Below the pieces are notes generated by a model that saw nothing but the letters and a program-made list of their open reading frames with translations, searched no databases and was not told the DNA's origin. 36,044 nt of DNA. It comes from Gammaproteobacteria bacterium (GTDB taxonomy: Bacteria; Pseudomonadota; Gammaproteobacteria; Magnimaribacterales; D2472). Location: assembly GCA_002721465.1 (NCBI GenBank), contig PBKO01000020.1, positions 1 through 36,044 of the forward strand, in the 5' to 3' direction. The translations under genes were made by a program, and so were the position numbers. Shown here one piece after another: positions 19,957 through 33,055 of the stretch. The first letter of the stretch is position 1. Each line of letters begins with the position of its first letter.

Positions 19957-22059
19957 TTACGAAGTTTTTAGCTCTTCTGCAATATTCTTTGGAACTTCAC
20001 CATATTTTGTAAATTCCATTGTAAAAGTAGCTCTGCCTTGGGTCTGAGATCTTAAATCAGTTGCATAACCAAACATTTCAGCCAAAGGAACTTCTGAAGA
20101 AACTTCTTTACCAGAAGTAATATCTTCCATTCCCAGAATTATGCCTCTTCTCCTATTTAGGTCTCCAACGACATCACCCATGTGCTCTTCAGGGGTTACA
20201 ACAACAACTTTCATAACTGGTTCAAGTAAAGCTGGTTTAGCTTTATTTGCACCATCTTTTAATGCCATGGATCCAGCAATTTTAAATGCCATTTCGTTAG
20301 AATCTACATCATGAAATGAACCGTCGTAAAGGGTAGCTCTAAGAGCAAGTAAAGGATAACCAGCAATAACACCATTTTGCATTTGTTCTTGAATACCCTT
20401 ATTAACTGCAGGGATATATTCTTTAGGTATCACACCACCGACAATTTTATCTACAAATTCATATTCGTCATCAAGTCCAAGTGGTTCTAACTTTAGCCAA
20501 ACGTGTCCATATTGACCCTTACCACCACTTTGTCTAACAAATTTACCTTCAACCTCTACTTCTTCCTTAATAGTTTCTCTGTATGCAACTTGAGGTTTTC
20601 CAATATTTGCTTCAACTGAAAATTCTCTTCTCATTCTATCAACTAATACATCTAAATGAAGTTCACCCATACCAGAAATGATTGTTTGTCCTGACTCTTC
20701 ATCACTTGTAACTCTAAAAGAAGGGTCCTCCTGAGCTAACTTACCAAGAGCTAAAGACATTTTTTCTTGATCTTGTTTTGATTTTGGCTCTACCGCAACA
20801 GAAATAACAGGCTCAGGAAAATCCATCCTTTCAAGAACTATAGGCTTACTAGAATCGGATAGGGTGTCACCAGTTGTTATATCTTTTAAACCAATACAAG
20901 CTGCTATGTCTCCTGCTCTAACTTCCTTAATTTCCTCTCTGTTATTAGAGTGCATCTGAACCATTCTGCCTACTCGCTCTTTTTTTGAACGGGTGGTATT
21001 CATTACACCATCACCTACGCTTAAAACACCAGAGTAAACTCTTATAAAAGTAAGAGTTCCAACAAATGGATCGGTTGCTATTTTAAAAGCCAGTGCAGAA
21101 AATGGTTCTTCATCAGACGATGATCTTGTGTCAGGTATCTCTTCTTCTTCGCTATTATTAGGAATCACACCTTCAATAGCTTTTACTTCATCAGGAGCAG
21201 GTAAAAAATCAATTACAGCGTCAAGCACAGCTTGAACTCCCTTATTTTTAAAAGCTGAGCCACAAAGAGCAAGAATAATTTCATTTTCTAATGATCGTAT
21301 TCTTAGACCTTCTTTAATTTGATCAGCAGTTAACTCACCAGATTCAAGGTATGCATCCATTAATTCTTCATTTGCTTCTGCTGCAGCCTCTAACATCTCT
21401 TCACGTAACTTACTGCATTTATCAAGAATGTCATCAGGAATCTCTGCAGAGTCGAAGGTTAAACCTTGATCATCTTCATTCCAATATATTGCACGCATTT
21501 TTATGAGATCTACAACACCTTTAAAATCATCTTCAGCTCCAATATTATATTGAATAGGTACAACATTTGCCTGAAGTCTATCTTTAATTTGCTCAACTAC
21601 TTTTTCAAAATTTGCACCAGCTCTATCCATTTTATTTACAAAAACAATTCTTGGAACTTCATAGCGATTTGCTTGCCTCCAAACTGTTTCAGATTGAGGC
21701 TCAACACCTGATGTGCCACAAAATACTACCACTGCTCCGTCAAGAACTCGAAGAGAACGTTCAACCTCGATTGTAAAATCGACGTGTCCAGGTGTATCTA
21801 TAATATTAATCCTGTGTTGAGGGAATTGTTGCTCCATTCCACTCCAAAAACACGTTGTAGCAGCTGATGTTATTGTAATGCCCCTTTCCTGCTCCTGTTC
21901 CATCCAATCCATTACAGCAGCACCATCATGTACTTCTCCAATTTTATGAGACAGGCCTGTATAAAATAACACCCTTTCAGTTGTTGTGGTTTTGCCAGCA
22001 TCAACATGAGCGCAAATACCGACATTTCTATACTTATTTAAAACGGTATCTCTAGCCAT
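19957..22059 (-). CDS. fusA: elongation factor G
   Basis: This 700-residue translocation GTPase (E. coli 704) has G1 AHVDAGKT at 17-24, switch I with [11 protein letters not shown] near 59-69, G3 DTPGH at 88-92 and G4 NKMD at 142-145. Domains II to V follow to the end, including [16 protein letters not shown] in domain IV. It lies 20 bases after rpsG. No terminator is seen before the rpsJ promoter. It is the translocase, not a tetracycline-protection homolog, judging by operon context and full E. coli-like length. Confidence 0.98.
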   Translation of the reverse strand: MARDTVLNKYRNVGICAHVDAGKTTTTERVLFYTGLSHKIGEVHDGAAVMDWMEQEQERGITITSAATTCFWSGMEQQFPQHRINIIDTPGHVDFTIEVERSLRVLDGAVVVFCGTSGVEPQSETVWRQANRYEVPRIVFVNKMDRAGANFEKVVEQIKDRLQANVVPIQYNIGAEDDFKGVVDLIKMRAIYWNEDDQGLTFDSAEIPDDILDKCSKLREEMLEAAAEANEELMDAYLESGELTADQIKEGLRIRSLENEIILALCGSAFKNKGVQAVLDAVIDFLPAPDEVKAIEGVIPNNSEEEEIPDTRSSSDEEPFSALAFKIATDPFVGTLTFIRVYSGVLSVGDGVMNTTRSKKERVGRMVQMHSNNREEIKEVRAGDIAACIGLKDITTGDTLSDSSKPIVLERMDFPEPVISVAVEPKSKQDQEKMSLALGKLAQEDPSFRVTSDEESGQTIISGMGELHLDVLVDRMRREFSVEANIGKPQVAYRETIKEEVEVEGKFVRQSGGKGQYGHVWLKLEPLGLDDEYEFVDKIVGGVIPKEYIPAVNKGIQEQMQNGVIAGYPLLALRATLYDGSFHDVDSNEMAFKIAGSMALKDGANKAKPALLEPVMKVVVVTPEEHMGDVVGDLNRRRGIILGMEDITSGKEVSSEVPLAEMFGYATDLRSQTQGRATFTMEFTKYGEVPKNIAEELKTS

Positions 22060-22079
22060 AATTTATACTTAATATTTAT

Positions 22080-22924
<845 letters not shown>

Positions 22925-22947
22925 ATTTTTTTTAGTTATAGGCCGCG

Positions 22948-22976
22948 ATTTTATATAGCTCGTTAGTAATGGTCAA
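22948..22976 (-). promoter_or_regulatory. sigma70-type promoter of rpsL-rpsG-fusA
   Basis: On the minus strand TTGACC (22971-22976, 5 of 6) and TAAAAT (22948-22953, 5 of 6) are separated by 17 bp and followed by the GC-rich CGCGGCC. The -35 box begins two bases after the rpoC stop codon, so the whole promoter fits the 54-bp rpoC-rpsL gap. There is no terminator between rpoC and this promoter, so some readthrough is likely. Confidence 0.78.
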
Positions 22977-22978
22977 CA

Positions 22979-25900
22979 TTATTCTTCATCATTTTCTTGA
23001 AGTTCTTGTCTTAGTGCAGCTTCTATATCATCATCAGACAGTAACTGCTCTTCGAAATCACCTTGAACCTTACTTCTCAATCTATCATGAAATTCCATTC
23101 CAGTTCCTGCAGGAATTAGTCTTCCCACAACAACATTTTCTTTTAAACCTCGCAAATGATCTTTTTTACCAGTAACAGCAGCTTCAGTAAGAACTCTTGT
23201 AGTCTCCTGGAAGGATGCTGCTGAAATAAAGGAATCAGTTGCAAGAGATGCCTTAGTTATTCCAAGCAAAACTCTCTCATATGTAGCTGGAGTCTTTCCA
23301 TCAGATTCTGCCCTAATATTTTCTTCCATTAGCTCAGAATAGCTAACTTGATCACCTTGAATAAATTTAGTATCTCCTCCATGAAGTACCAAAGCTTTCC
23401 TCAGCATTTGCCTTAATATAGTTTCAATATGTTTATCATTGATAGAAACACCTTGAAGTCTATAAACATCTTGGATTTCATTGACAATGAAATTAGTAAG
23501 ATCAGGAATTCCTTTTAATCTCAAAATATCATGAGGGCTAAGTGGCCCCTCTGAAATTACATCCCCTTTATTAACTTTTTCACCCTCAAAAACATTTAAA
23601 GTTCTGTGTTTAGGAATTAGCATTTCTATGTTGTCAGATTTTTTTGAAGCTCCCTCTGGAGTTATGACTAATCTAACTTTTCCTTTTGTTTCTTTACCAA
23701 AAGAAATTATTCCTGACTCTTCAGATAAAACAGCTGCATCTTTGGGTTTCCTAGCCTCAAATAAGTCGGCAACTCTTGGTAATCCACCAGTTATATCTTT
23801 AGTTTTTGAAGCAACCAATGGCATTCTTGTAATGACCTCACCAGCTGTTATTTTTTGACCATTTGTTAAATTGACTAAACCTCCAGCTGGTAACGGATAT
23901 ATAGCTGGTTGCTTAAATTCACCAACTAATACTGGATTTCCTTTTGAGTCTACTATTTCAATTGTAGGAACTTGATCTCTTCCAGCAGAAGGTCTATCAG
24001 CAACTTCAATTATTTCAATGCTAGACATTCCAGTCAGTTCATCTGTTTGCTCTCTTACAGTTACTCCATCATCAATATCAATAAATTTAACTTTTCCAGC
24101 TGTTTCAGAAACTATTGGTCTAGTATATGGATCCCAAGAAGCTACTTGTGTTCCCTCTCCTATACTAGCATTATCTCCAACTTGAAGAGTGGCGCCATAA
24201 GGAACTTTATATTGTTCAACAATTTTCCCTGAAGCATCAGTTAAACTGCATAGTGCATTTCTGGAGACGACCACCTCAAGTTTATCTTTATTGGTGACTG
24301 TTTTAATATCATCAGAGAAGTTAATTGTTCCTTCATTTTTATTATATATAGCATTGTCTTCAGACGAACTTGATGCTGCACCGCCGATATGGAAAGTTCT
24401 CATTGTTAGCTGTGTTCCAGGCTCGCCAATAGATTGAGCAGCTACTACTCCAACCGCTTCTCCTCTATGAACTAAATGACCTCTTGCCAAATCTCTACCA
24501 TAGCACATAGCACATACTCCAATGGATGCTTCACAAGTCATTGGAGACCTAATTTTTAGGCTTGAAATATTTAAATCCTTGATGACCTCAAGTGCATCTT
24601 CGTCAAGCATGGTATTTACTGAAAATAATTCATTACCATCATTGTGAAGAATAGGCTCAGCTATAACTCTTCCTAAAATTCTGTCAGTAAGAGCTTGGAT
24701 AATTTCACCGCCATCAATAATTGATGTAACAACAATTGACTCTTTAGTACCACAGTCTTCAATATTTATAACCGAATCCATCGAAACATCACACAATCTT
24801 CTAGTTAAATATCCAGAATTTGCTGTTTTTAATGCTGTATCTGCCAATCCTTTTCTTGCACCATGGGTAGAAATAAAGTACTGAAGTACTGATAAGCCTT
24901 CTCTGAAGTTTGCAGTAATAGGAGTTTCAATAATGGATCCGTCTGGTTTTGACATTAACCCTCTCATTCCAGAAAGCTGTCTTATTTGAGCTGGCGAACC
25001 CCTGGCTCCTGAATCAGCATATATGTATACGGAGTTGAAAGATGATTGTTTAACATTGTCACCTTCAGGTGTTTTTACATCTTCTGTACTAATCTTTTCC
25101 ATCATTGCCTTAGCAACTTGTTCATTAGCTCTGGACCAGATATCAATAACTTTATTATATCTTTCGCCCCTAGTTACTAAACCTGAGTCAAATTGTTTTT
25201 CAATTGCTTTGACTTCTTTTTCAGATGCATCAATTATTTTCGCTTTTTCTGCAGGTATAACAAAGTCATTTACGCCAATGGATGAACCTGATCTTGTTGA
25301 AAAATCAAAGCCTAAATACATCAATTGGTCAGCAAAAATTACTGTTTTCTTTAAGCCCGCTTTTCTATAAGATAAATCTACAAGTTTTGATATGAGTTTC
25401 TTATTAAGAACATTATTAATATTTTCAAAGCCCACTTCTTTTGGAGTAACTCTCCATATTAATGTTCTTCCAACAGTTGTATCTTCTATGGAACTGTTGC
25501 CATCTTCATCATTAATTCTAACTTTTATAGAAGAATGAATTTCAACGTTTTCAGTTTCATAAGCTCTTAAGACTTCATCTGGATTACTAAAAACCCTTTC
25601 ATTTTTTGATGCGTTAGCATTGTCTCTAGTCATATAATACAAGCCTAGCACTACGTCTTGTGTTGGATTAATTATTGGAGACCCATCAGCAGGTGATAGT
25701 ATGTTATTGGTTGACATCATTAGCGCTCTTGCTTCTAATTGAGCTTCTAACGTTAAAGGCACATGAACTGCCATTTGATCTCCATCAAAGTCTGCATTAA
25801 ATGCAACACATACTAATGGATGAAGTTGGATCGCCTTTCCTTCAATTAACTTTGGTTCAAATGCCTGAAGTCCAAGCCTGTGAAGTGTTGGTGCTCTATT

Positions 25901-27163
25901 AAGTAGAACTGGATGTTCTCTTATAACTTCTTCAAGTACTTCCCAAACTTCAGGTGTTTCTCTTTCAACAAGTTTTTTCGCAGCCTTTATAGTTGTAGCT
26001 AATTCTCTATTTTCTAATTTTCCATAAACAAACGGCTTAAATAATTCTAGTGCCATTTTCTTTGGAAGTCCGCATTGATGAAGTTTTAAGTTTGGGCCAG
26101 AGACAATTACAGACCTACCAGAATAATCAACTCTCTTTCCAAGGAGGTTTTGTCTAAATCTTCCACCTTTACCCTTAATCATATCAGCAAGAGATTTTAA
26201 TGGTCTTTTATTAGTACCTGTTATTACTCTTCCTCTTCTTCCATTATCTAAAAGTGCATCAACAGATTCTTGAAGCATTCTCTTTTCGTTTCTAACTATT
26301 ATTTCAGGAGCATTTAACTCAAGCAGACGCTTTAGTCTATTGTTTCTGTTTATCACTCTTCGATATAGATCATTCAGATCAGATGTTGCAAAGCGTCCTC
26401 CCTCTAATGGAACTAATGGCCTAAGATCTGGTGGTAAAACTGGTAAAACATTCATAATCATCCATTCTGGTTTATTGCCAGAATCTTTAAAAGCTTCAAG
26501 AAGTTTTAATCTTTTAGATAATTTTTTTAATTTAGTTTCTGAGTTTGTCTGAGGAATCTCTTCTCTTATTTCTCTAATTTCATCTTCAATATCTAACTCC
26601 TCCAATAGAACTTGTACAGCTTCTGCTCCCATGCCAGCTGAAAACTCATCACCAAATTCTTCATATTTTTCAACCCACTCTTCTTCTGTCAGAATCTGAC
26701 CTTTTTCAAGAACTGTTAAGCCAGGATCCGTAACAATATAACTTTCAAAATATAGGACTCTCTCAATTTCTCTTAATGTTACATTAAGTAATAGACCAAT
26801 CCTTGAAGGTAGTGATTTTAGGAACCATATGTGAGCAACAGGAGCAGCTAAATCGATATGCCCCATTCTTTCTCTACGTACTTTTGCTAAAGTAACTTCA
26901 ACACCACATTTTTCACAAACAACCCCTCGATGCTTCATTCTTTTGTATTTTCCACAAATACATTCGTAGTCTTTTACAGGGCCAAATATTTTTGCACAAA
27001 ATAAACCATCTCTTTCAGGTTTAAATGTTCTGTAATTAATTGTTTCAGGCTTCTTAACTTCTCCAAAAGACCAAGACTTAATAACTTGAGGTGAAGCTAG
27101 ACCTGCAGAAATAGTTGTAAAATCTTCCTGGCCTGTTTTTAACGAATTTAATAAATCTTTCAA
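22979..27163 (-). CDS. rpoC: RNA polymerase subunit beta'
   Basis: This 1394-residue beta' (E. coli 1407) carries the catalytic NADFDGDQ with Mg-binding Asp458, Asp460 and Asp462. It has the N-terminal zinc module ([19 protein letters not shown] near 70-88), the second zinc module ending CAMCYGRD, and the trigger-loop region near [16 protein letters not shown]. The start codon is TTG at 27161-27163 with AGGAG six bases upstream; homologs begin at this same MKDLLN position. It lies nine bases after rpoB. Confidence 0.98.
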   Translation of the reverse strand: MKDLLNSLKTGQEDFTTISAGLASPQVIKSWSFGEVKKPETINYRTFKPERDGLFCAKIFGPVKDYECICGKYKRMKHRGVVCEKCGVEVTLAKVRRERMGHIDLAAPVAHIWFLKSLPSRIGLLLNVTLREIERVLYFESYIVTDPGLTVLEKGQILTEEEWVEKYEEFGDEFSAGMGAEAVQVLLEELDIEDEIREIREEIPQTNSETKLKKLSKRLKLLEAFKDSGNKPEWMIMNVLPVLPPDLRPLVPLEGGRFATSDLNDLYRRVINRNNRLKRLLELNAPEIIVRNEKRMLQESVDALLDNGRRGRVITGTNKRPLKSLADMIKGKGGRFRQNLLGKRVDYSGRSVIVSGPNLKLHQCGLPKKMALELFKPFVYGKLENRELATTIKAAKKLVERETPEVWEVLEEVIREHPVLLNRAPTLHRLGLQAFEPKLIEGKAIQLHPLVCVAFNADFDGDQMAVHVPLTLEAQLEARALMMSTNNILSPADGSPIINPTQDVVLGLYYMTRDNANASKNERVFSNPDEVLRAYETENVEIHSSIKVRINDEDGNSSIEDTTVGRTLIWRVTPKEVGFENINNVLNKKLISKLVDLSYRKAGLKKTVIFADQLMYLGFDFSTRSGSSIGVNDFVIPAEKAKIIDASEKEVKAIEKQFDSGLVTRGERYNKVIDIWSRANEQVAKAMMEKISTEDVKTPEGDNVKQSSFNSVYIYADSGARGSPAQIRQLSGMRGLMSKPDGSIIETPITANFREGLSVLQYFISTHGARKGLADTALKTANSGYLTRRLCDVSMDSVINIEDCGTKESIVVTSIIDGGEIIQALTDRILGRVIAEPILHNDGNELFSVNTMLDEDALEVIKDLNISSLKIRSPMTCEASIGVCAMCYGRDLARGHLVHRGEAVGVVAAQSIGEPGTQLTMRTFHIGGAASSSSEDNAIYNKNEGTINFSDDIKTVTNKDKLEVVVSRNALCSLTDASGKIVEQYKVPYGATLQVGDNASIGEGTQVASWDPYTRPIVSETAGKVKFIDIDDGVTVREQTDELTGMSSIEIIEVADRPSAGRDQVPTIEIVDSKGNPVLVGEFKQPAIYPLPAGGLVNLTNGQKITAGEVITRMPLVASKTKDITGGLPRVADLFEARKPKDAAVLSEESGIISFGKETKGKVRLVITPEGASKKSDNIEMLIPKHRTLNVFEGEKVNKGDVISEGPLSPHDILRLKGIPDLTNFIVNEIQDVYRLQGVSINDKHIETILRQMLRKALVLHGGDTKFIQGDQVSYSELMEENIRAESDGKTPATYERVLLGITKASLATDSFISAASFQETTRVLTEAAVTGKKDHLRGLKENVVVGRLIPAGTGMEFHDRLRSKVQGDFEEQLLSDDDIEAALRQELQENDEE

Positions 27164-27172
27164 GTTTATCTC

Positions 27173-30100
27173 CTAATTTTCTAAATCTAAATCAATATTA
27201 ATGCCTAAAGATTTAATTTCTTTGCTAAGAACATTAAATGATTCAGGTACGTTTGCATCCATTTCATAGCTGCCGTCAACAATGTTTTTATACATTTTCG
27301 TTCTGCCTGAAACATCATCTGACTTGACGGTTAACATCTCTTGGAGAGTGTATGATGCTCCATATGCCTCTAGTGCCCATACCTCCATCTCACCAAATCT
27401 TTGTCCACCAAACTGAGCTTTGCCTCCCAATGGCTGCTGAGTGACTAAACTGTATGATCCTGTAGATCTTGCATGCATTTTATCGTCAACAAGGTGATTG
27501 AGTTTTATTATGTACATATAACCAACTGTGACTGGGCTATCAAATTTAGTACCTGTTCTTCCATCATATAAAGTGATTTGTCCAGATTCGGGAATATCAG
27601 CTAGTTTAAGCAAATCTTTAATTTCACTCTCCTTTGCTCCATCAAAAACAGGTGTTGCAATCGGAAGGCCATTTCTTAAATTTTCGGCAAGCTCAGTAAT
27701 TTCAACATTACTAAATGAATTAATATCTTCTTTATTAGCAGCATTTTTATTATAAAGGTTGTCTAGATAAGATTTAAGTTCAGCAGGTTTTGCATTTTCT
27801 TTAATCATAGAGTCAATCTTTTTACCTATTCCCATCGCTGCAGATCCCATATGCGTCTCAAGAATCTGTCCAACATTCATTCTTGAAGGAACTCCAAGAG
27901 GGTTTAATACAATATCAATTGGGTTACCTTGATCATCATATGGCATATCTTCAACAGGCATAATTTCTGAAATAACACCTTTGTTTCCATGTCTTCCTGC
28001 CATTTTATCACCAGGCTGTATTCTTCTTTTAATTGCAAGATATACTTTTACAATTTTTATAACTCCAGGTGCTAAATCATGACCTCTTATTATTTTTTCT
28101 TTTTTTTCTTCATATCTAGTCTTAATATCTTTGATATATTGTTTATATGAAGTTTCAGTTTCTTCAATAGTCTTATTTACATTTTCATTATCAGTTCTAA
28201 TAGAGAAAATATCATTTATGTTAATCTCACTTAATTTATCAATTGATAATATTTCACCTTTTTTAAAGCCATTTCCTTTAAGTGCTTTCTTAGATTTAAG
28301 AAGTTCTGATAACCTTGCTTTTGTAGCATTTTCAACAACTGTCGCCTCATCATCTGCATCTTTTTTAGATTGATCCAAATGATCCTGCTCAATTGCTAAG
28401 GTTCTCTCATCCTTATCAACACCGTCCCTTGTAAAGACCTCAACTCCAATTACGGTTCCTTTTGAGCTTGATCTTTGCGATGTATCTTTGACATCAGAGG
28501 CTTTCTCTCCAAATATAGCTCGTAAAAGTTTCTCTTCGGGAGAAAGTTGTGTTTCACCTTTGGGTGTAATCTTTCCAACTAAAATATCCCCTGGCTCAAC
28601 TTCAGCACCAACATAAACAATCCCACAGTCATCAAGTTTATTTAATGATCCCTCTCCAACGTTTGGAATATCAGCAGTAATTTCTTCAGAGCCAAGTTTA
28701 GTGTCTCGAGCAATAGATACTATTTCTTGAATATGTATTGAAGTAAATCTATCTTCTCTTGCTACTTTTTCTGATATCAAAATAGAGTCCTCGAAGTTGT
28801 AACCATTCCAAGGCATGAAAGCAATTCTTATATTTTGACCTAAAGCTAATTCACCATTATCAATAGATGGTCCATCAGCTAGGATATCATCTTTTTTAAC
28901 TATATCTCCTGCTTTGACAATAGGTTTTTGATTAATACATGTGTTCTGATTTGATCTCGTATATTTAATTAAATTATATACATCAGAGGCTGATTTAGAC
29001 TTTTTATCAGTAACTCTAACAACTATTCTTGATGCATCAACACTCTCTACTACACCCGAATTTCTTGCAACAATACAGACTCCAGAATCTCTGGCAACTA
29101 CAGTCTCTAAACCGGTTCCAACTAATGGTTTTTCTGCTCTTAAGACTGGCACAGCTTGCCTTTGCATATTTGAACCCATTAATGCTCTGTTAGCATCATC
29201 ATGCTCCAAAAATGGAATAAGCGAAGCAGCTATAGAAACCACTTGTTGAGGTGAAACATCCATTAATTCAATTCTATCAGGCGACATTAATTCAAACTCG
29301 TTAGCATGTCTAACAGCTACCAAATCATCAATAAATCTGTTTTTTGCGTCCAACATAACATTTGCTTGAGCAATAACATATTCTGACTCATCAATTGCAG
29401 ATAAATATATTATTTCATCTGAAACTTTTCCATTAAGAACTTTTCTGTATGGGGTTTCAATAAATCCATATTGATTTGTTCTTGAATATGAGGCAAAAGA
29501 ATTTATAAGACCAATATTTGGTCCTTCAGGAGTTTCAATTGGACAAACTCTTCCATAATGAGTTGGATGAACATCTCTCACTTCAAAACCAGCTCTTTCT
29601 CTAGTTAGTCCTCCAGGCCCTAATGCAGAAACTCTTCTTTTATGAGTAATTTCTGAAAGAGGATTATTTTGATCCATAAACTGTGATAACTGACTTGAAC
29701 CAAAAAACTCTTTAATAGCAGCTGTTACAGGTTTCGCATTAATTAAATCTTGTGGGCCTAATTCGTCCGCCTCAGCCATACTTAATCTTTCCCTAACAGC
29801 TCTCTCAACTCTTATTAAGCCAACTCTAAATTGATTAGCTGTCATTTCACCAACAGACCTAACTCTTCTATTACCAAGATGATCAATATCATCTACGATG
29901 TCATGACCGTCACGAATATTAACTATTCCTTTCATCACCTCAATAATGTCTTGCTTATCGAGTATATGTGGATTTTCTTTTTCAGAATTTAATTTTAATC
30001 TTCTATCAAATTTCATCCTGCCAACTTCTGACAAATCATATCTTTCATCATTAAAAAATAAGTTATTAAACAATGTTTCTGCAGAATCTTTTGTTGGTGG

Positions 30101-31234
30101 TTCTCCAGGTCTCATCATTCTGTAAATTTCAACAAGAGCTTCTAACCTATTAGTTGTTGGATCAACTCTTAGCGTATTTGATATGTATGGACCTTTATCA
30201 AGCTCATTTATATATAGGCACATAATTTGCTTAATTTGATGTTCCGAGATTTGTGCAAGAATTTCCTCATCAATCTCAGTGTTAGCTGAGAACAAAACTT
30301 CACCAGTTTCTTCATTAATTATATCTTTTGATAAAACTTTACCTATTAAAAATTCTTTTGAGAGAGATATTTCTGATGCCTTTGAGTTTGTTAATTCTTT
30401 AATATGTCTTGCGGTAATTCTTTTACCAGCTTCAACATATACTTTTGATTTCACTTTTATATCAACAGATAGAGTTTCACCTCTTAGTCTTTCAGGAACT
30501 AAAGCTACTTTTACAACATCTTTATCAATAGAAAATACATCTTCATCATAAAACTCAGATAAGATTTCTTCTGTGCCCATGTCCAGAGCCCTCAACATAA
30601 TTGTTGCAGGTATTTTTCTTCTTCTGTCAATTCTGCTGAAAAGAATATCTTTTGGATCAAACTCGAAATCTAACCAAGAACCTCTATATGGAATAATCCT
30701 AGCAGAATATAAAACCTTTCCAGAAGAATGAGTTTTGCCTTTATCGTGATCATAAAATACCCCAGGAGATCTATGTAGCTGAGATACAACCACTCTTTCT
30801 GTTCCATTAATGACAAACGAGGCATCATCTGTCATGAGTGGTACTTCGCCCATAAAAACTTCGCCTTCTTTAATATCCTTAACATCTTTAAAGTTTGAGT
30901 CTCTATCAAAAAGAACCAACTTTACTTTAATTCTAAGGGGTGCTGAATATGACAAACCTTGAATTAAGCATTCTTGAACATCATAAGTATTTTTGCCAAT
31001 TTCATAGGACACATATTCTAAGGCAGCATTTCCAGAGACACTTTTAATTGGAAACAAGGACTGAAAAACATCTTCAAGTCCTTGTTTGATTCTTGATTCA
31101 GGAGCAACATCAGCCTGCAGAAAATCAGCATAAGATTTTGTTTGCGTCTCTACCAAGTTTGGCAAATCCATCACTTTTGCAAAAGTACCAAAGTTTTTTC
31201 TTATTCTTTTCTTTTCTGTGTAGCTATATGTCAT
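27173..31234 (-). CDS. rpoB: RNA polymerase subunit beta
   Basis: This 1353-residue beta (E. coli 1342) has the rifampicin region near residues 508-530 ([17 protein letters not shown], then [12 protein letters not shown]) with wild-type residues at the usual resistance positions. Also present are [15 protein letters not shown], the [13 protein letters not shown] catalytic segment and the C-terminal [18 protein letters not shown]. Only 36 bases separate it from rplL, far less than in E. coli, where an attenuator and an RNase III site lie between them. Confidence 0.98.
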   Translation of the reverse strand: MTYSYTEKKRIRKNFGTFAKVMDLPNLVETQTKSYADFLQADVAPESRIKQGLEDVFQSLFPIKSVSGNAALEYVSYEIGKNTYDVQECLIQGLSYSAPLRIKVKLVLFDRDSNFKDVKDIKEGEVFMGEVPLMTDDASFVINGTERVVVSQLHRSPGVFYDHDKGKTHSSGKVLYSARIIPYRGSWLDFEFDPKDILFSRIDRRRKIPATIMLRALDMGTEEILSEFYDEDVFSIDKDVVKVALVPERLRGETLSVDIKVKSKVYVEAGKRITARHIKELTNSKASEISLSKEFLIGKVLSKDIINEETGEVLFSANTEIDEEILAQISEHQIKQIMCLYINELDKGPYISNTLRVDPTTNRLEALVEIYRMMRPGEPPTKDSAETLFNNLFFNDERYDLSEVGRMKFDRRLKLNSEKENPHILDKQDIIEVMKGIVNIRDGHDIVDDIDHLGNRRVRSVGEMTANQFRVGLIRVERAVRERLSMAEADELGPQDLINAKPVTAAIKEFFGSSQLSQFMDQNNPLSEITHKRRVSALGPGGLTRERAGFEVRDVHPTHYGRVCPIETPEGPNIGLINSFASYSRTNQYGFIETPYRKVLNGKVSDEIIYLSAIDESEYVIAQANVMLDAKNRFIDDLVAVRHANEFELMSPDRIELMDVSPQQVVSIAASLIPFLEHDDANRALMGSNMQRQAVPVLRAEKPLVGTGLETVVARDSGVCIVARNSGVVESVDASRIVVRVTDKKSKSASDVYNLIKYTRSNQNTCINQKPIVKAGDIVKKDDILADGPSIDNGELALGQNIRIAFMPWNGYNFEDSILISEKVAREDRFTSIHIQEIVSIARDTKLGSEEITADIPNVGEGSLNKLDDCGIVYVGAEVEPGDILVGKITPKGETQLSPEEKLLRAIFGEKASDVKDTSQRSSSKGTVIGVEVFTRDGVDKDERTLAIEQDHLDQSKKDADDEATVVENATKARLSELLKSKKALKGNGFKKGEILSIDKLSEININDIFSIRTDNENVNKTIEETETSYKQYIKDIKTRYEEKKEKIIRGHDLAPGVIKIVKVYLAIKRRIQPGDKMAGRHGNKGVISEIMPVEDMPYDDQGNPIDIVLNPLGVPSRMNVGQILETHMGSAAMGIGKKIDSMIKENAKPAELKSYLDNLYNKNAANKEDINSFSNVEITELAENLRNGLPIATPVFDGAKESEIKDLLKLADIPESGQITLYDGRTGTKFDSPVTVGYMYIIKLNHLVDDKMHARSTGSYSLVTQQPLGGKAQFGGQRFGEMEVWALEAYGASYTLQEMLTVKSDDVSGRTKMYKNIVDGSYEMDANVPESFNVLSKEIKSLGINIDLDLEN

Positions 31235-31270
31235 AAATGAATCCTATATTTTTTTAATATAATTTAAGTG

Positions 31271-31654
31271 CTATTTAAGCTCTCCAGTAGCTCCAGCTTC
31301 AGTAAGCTGAGCTAAAATTGCTTCTGCTTCATCCTTTTTAACACCTTCTTTTAATGTGCTTGGCGCACCGTCAACCATATCTTTTGCTTCTTTTAGTCCA
31401 AGACCAGTAATAGACCTTACAGCCTTAATAACTTGAACTTTTTGATCACCCACTGCTGATAATACAACATCAAATGAATCTTTTTCCTCAGCTGCAGGAG
31501 CATCACCATCTCCACCTGCCGCTGCTGGTGCAGCTGCAACCGCCGCGGCCGCTGTAACACCAAATTTTTCTTCAATGTCAGAAATAAGTTCTACAAGCTC
31601 CATTACTGACATATCTTCTATTGCTTTTAAAATATCATCTTTACTAGTTGCCAT
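31271..31654 (-). CDS. rplL: 50S ribosomal protein L7/L12
   Basis: This 127-residue L12 (E. coli 121) has the N-terminal dimerisation helices, an Ala/Gly-rich hinge at about 35-58, and the C-terminal factor-binding domain ([22 protein letters not shown]). It recruits and stimulates the translational GTPases EF-Tu and EF-G, both encoded here. I chose the ATG at 31654, preceded by AAGGAG, where homologs start; an in-frame start at 31741 would run back into rplJ. The hinge codons are locally GC-rich. Confidence 0.97.
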   Translation of the reverse strand: MATSKDDILKAIEDMSVMELVELISDIEEKFGVTAAAAVAAAPAAAGGDGDAPAAEEKDSFDVVLSAVGDQKVQVIKAVRSITGLGLKEAKDMVDGAPSTLKEGVKKDEAEAILAQLTEAGATGELK

Positions 31655-31673
31655 TTTAATATTCTCCTTATAA

Positions 31674-32204
31674 TTAGGCTGACGCCTGTTTGTTGTCGCG
31701 AACTGCTGATAAAACTCTTGCAAGTTTGGATGGAACTTCATTTAATAAAGTTGCAAACTTACCTACTGGTGCTTGAAGCACATTAGCAATCAAGCTGTAT
31801 GCCTCCTCTTTAGAAGGAAGTTTTGCCAAAATATCTATTTGACTTCCATCTAATAATTGACCTTCAACAACCAATGCTTTAATTTCTAATTCATCAAAAT
31901 TTTTAGCATATGTTTTAAGCAATTTAGCAGCAGCACCTGGTTCCTCAAATGAAAATGCAAATAATGAAGGACCAAATAATACTTCATCTGAACATCCAAA
32001 ATCAGTTCCTTCAAAAGCTAATTTAGCAAGCGAATTCTTGATTACTTGAATATGGATACCGGATTGTATTGCCTGAGATCTAATTTCAGATAATTCTGAA
32101 ACTTTTAAACCTCTTGCATCAGAAATAACAAGAGAAGAAGCATCTAATGCTACCTCTTTGACTTCTTTTACAATCTGCTCTTTTTCACTTTTAGATAATG
32201 CCAC
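31674..32204 (-). CDS. rplJ: 50S ribosomal protein L10, GTG start
   Basis: This 176-residue L10 (E. coli 165) starts [15 protein letters not shown] and has [19 protein letters not shown] and [16 protein letters not shown]; the C-terminal helix that carries L12 dimers follows. The start is GTG at 32202-32204 with GGAG eight bases upstream. In E. coli the L10-(L12)4 complex represses this operon by binding the leader, and a matching long leader is present at 32205-32362. Confidence 0.96.
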   Translation of the reverse strand: MALSKSEKEQIVKEVKEVALDASSLVISDARGLKVSELSEIRSQAIQSGIHIQVIKNSLAKLAFEGTDFGCSDEVLFGPSLFAFSFEEPGAAAKLLKTYAKNFDELEIKALVVEGQLLDGSQIDILAKLPSKEEAYSLIANVLQAPVGKFATLLNEVPSKLARVLSAVRDNKQASA

Positions 32205-32335
32205 AGCAATTCTCCAATTAAAGCCTTTCGGCTATTAGGCGACAAATTGCATAATTACAATTTGAACACCACCTGCGTAGGAAATTAAGTCTTTCAACAC
32301 CTACGGTCTTTGACGGCTGCGTAAACGCAACTATC
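32205..32335 (-). promoter_or_regulatory. L10 leader (rplJ 5' regulatory RNA), candidate
   Basis: This is most of the longest non-coding stretch in the array. In RNA order it can form TGCG/CGCA with a four-base loop (32318-32329), CGTAGG/CCTACG (32300-32305 with 32276-32281), a perfect 7-bp CAAATTG/CAATTTG stem with an eight-base loop (32243-32264), and AGCC-GAAA-GGCT (32222-32233) shortly before the GGAG. Position, length and the purine-rich GGTGTT/GGTGGTGTT segments around the second stem fit the L10 leader. I cannot run a covariance model. Confidence 0.65.
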
Positions 32336-32359
32336 TAGTTTTATATTTCTATAAAACTA
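32336..32359 (-). other. 10-bp stem-loop with GAAA tetraloop after rplA
   Basis: Three bases after the rplA stop, TAGTTTTATA (RNA order) pairs perfectly with TATAAAACTA across a GAAA loop. The stem is very AU-rich and is followed by GATAGTTGCG, not a U-run, so a classic intrinsic terminator is unlikely. It could protect the rplKA message 3' end, mark a processing site, or be the basal helix of the L10 leader region. Confidence 0.5.
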
Positions 32360-32362
32360 AAA

Positions 32363-33055
32363 CTATGCCAGCTCACTAGAACTAATCTTTATTCCCGGTC
32401 CCATTGTGCTGCTAATTGAAATATTTCCAATAAATACTCCTTTAGCAGAGGCTGGTTTTAACTTTTTTAACTCTTCAACTAGTACCGACGCATTCTCTTT
32501 AATTTTGATGCTTTCAAAATTAACCATACCGATACTCCCGTGTATTATTCCATTTTTGTCAGTTCTAAATCTTACTTGCCCAGCTTTAACATTTTTTATA
32601 GCAGAAGTTACGTCATCTGATACTGTTCCAGTTTTTGGATTTGGCATTAATCCTTTAGGGCCAAGAATTTGTCCAAGTTTACCTACAACTTTCATAGCAG
32701 CATTGGTTGCAATAACAACTTCAACATCTATCTCTTCTTTTTTAAATTTTTCTGCTAAATCATCCATTCCAACATACTCTGCGCCAGCCTCGTTAGCATC
32801 TTTAGCCTGATCACCATCTGCAAAAACTGCAACAGTAACCTCTTTTCCAAGACTGTTTGGAAGGGTTACGGCTCCTCGTACATTTTGATCTGATTTATTT
32901 GGATCCACACCTAGTTTTATTGAGATGTCTACTGATTCTTCAAACTTATCGGATTTAACTTTCTGAATAATCTTCATAGCATCATCAATTGTGTAATTTT
33001 TTTCACGATCGAGGTTTTCTTCAATGATTTTTCGCTTTTTTGTTAATTTACTCAT
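32363..33055 (-). CDS. rplA: 50S ribosomal protein L1
   Basis: This 230-residue L1 (E. coli 234) contains [15 protein letters not shown]-like helices near 25 (here [17 protein letters not shown]), [14 protein letters not shown] near 140 and [19 protein letters not shown]1 forms the mobile stalk moving deacylated tRNA. In E. coli it also represses the L11 operon at a leader before rplK; here rplK overlaps nusG. The start overlaps the rplK stop by four bases (ATGA). Confidence 0.97.
   Translation of the reverse strand: MSKLTKKRKIIEENLDREKNYTIDDAMKIIQKVKSDKFEESVDISIKLGVDPNKSDQNVRGAVTLPNSLGKEVTVAVFADGDQAKDANEAGAEYVGMDDLAEKFKKEEIDVEVVIATNAAMKVVGKLGQILGPKGLMPNPKTGTVSDDVTSAIKNVKAGQVRFRTDKNGIIHGSIGMVNFESIKIKENASVLVEELKKLKPASAKGVFIGNISISSTMGPGIKISSSELA

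Noticed and set aside
25023-25370. 115-codon plus-strand open frame inside rpoC
   Set aside because: Antisense shadow of a highly conserved beta' segment, with no homology or context.
31655-31741. Longer rplL with 29 extra N-terminal residues
   Set aside because: It overlaps rplJ, has no homology to L12, and AAGGAG directly precedes the ATG at 31654.
32406-32810. 134-codon plus-strand open frame opposite rplA
   Set aside because: It lies wholly antisense to L1, with a composition typical of a shadow frame.
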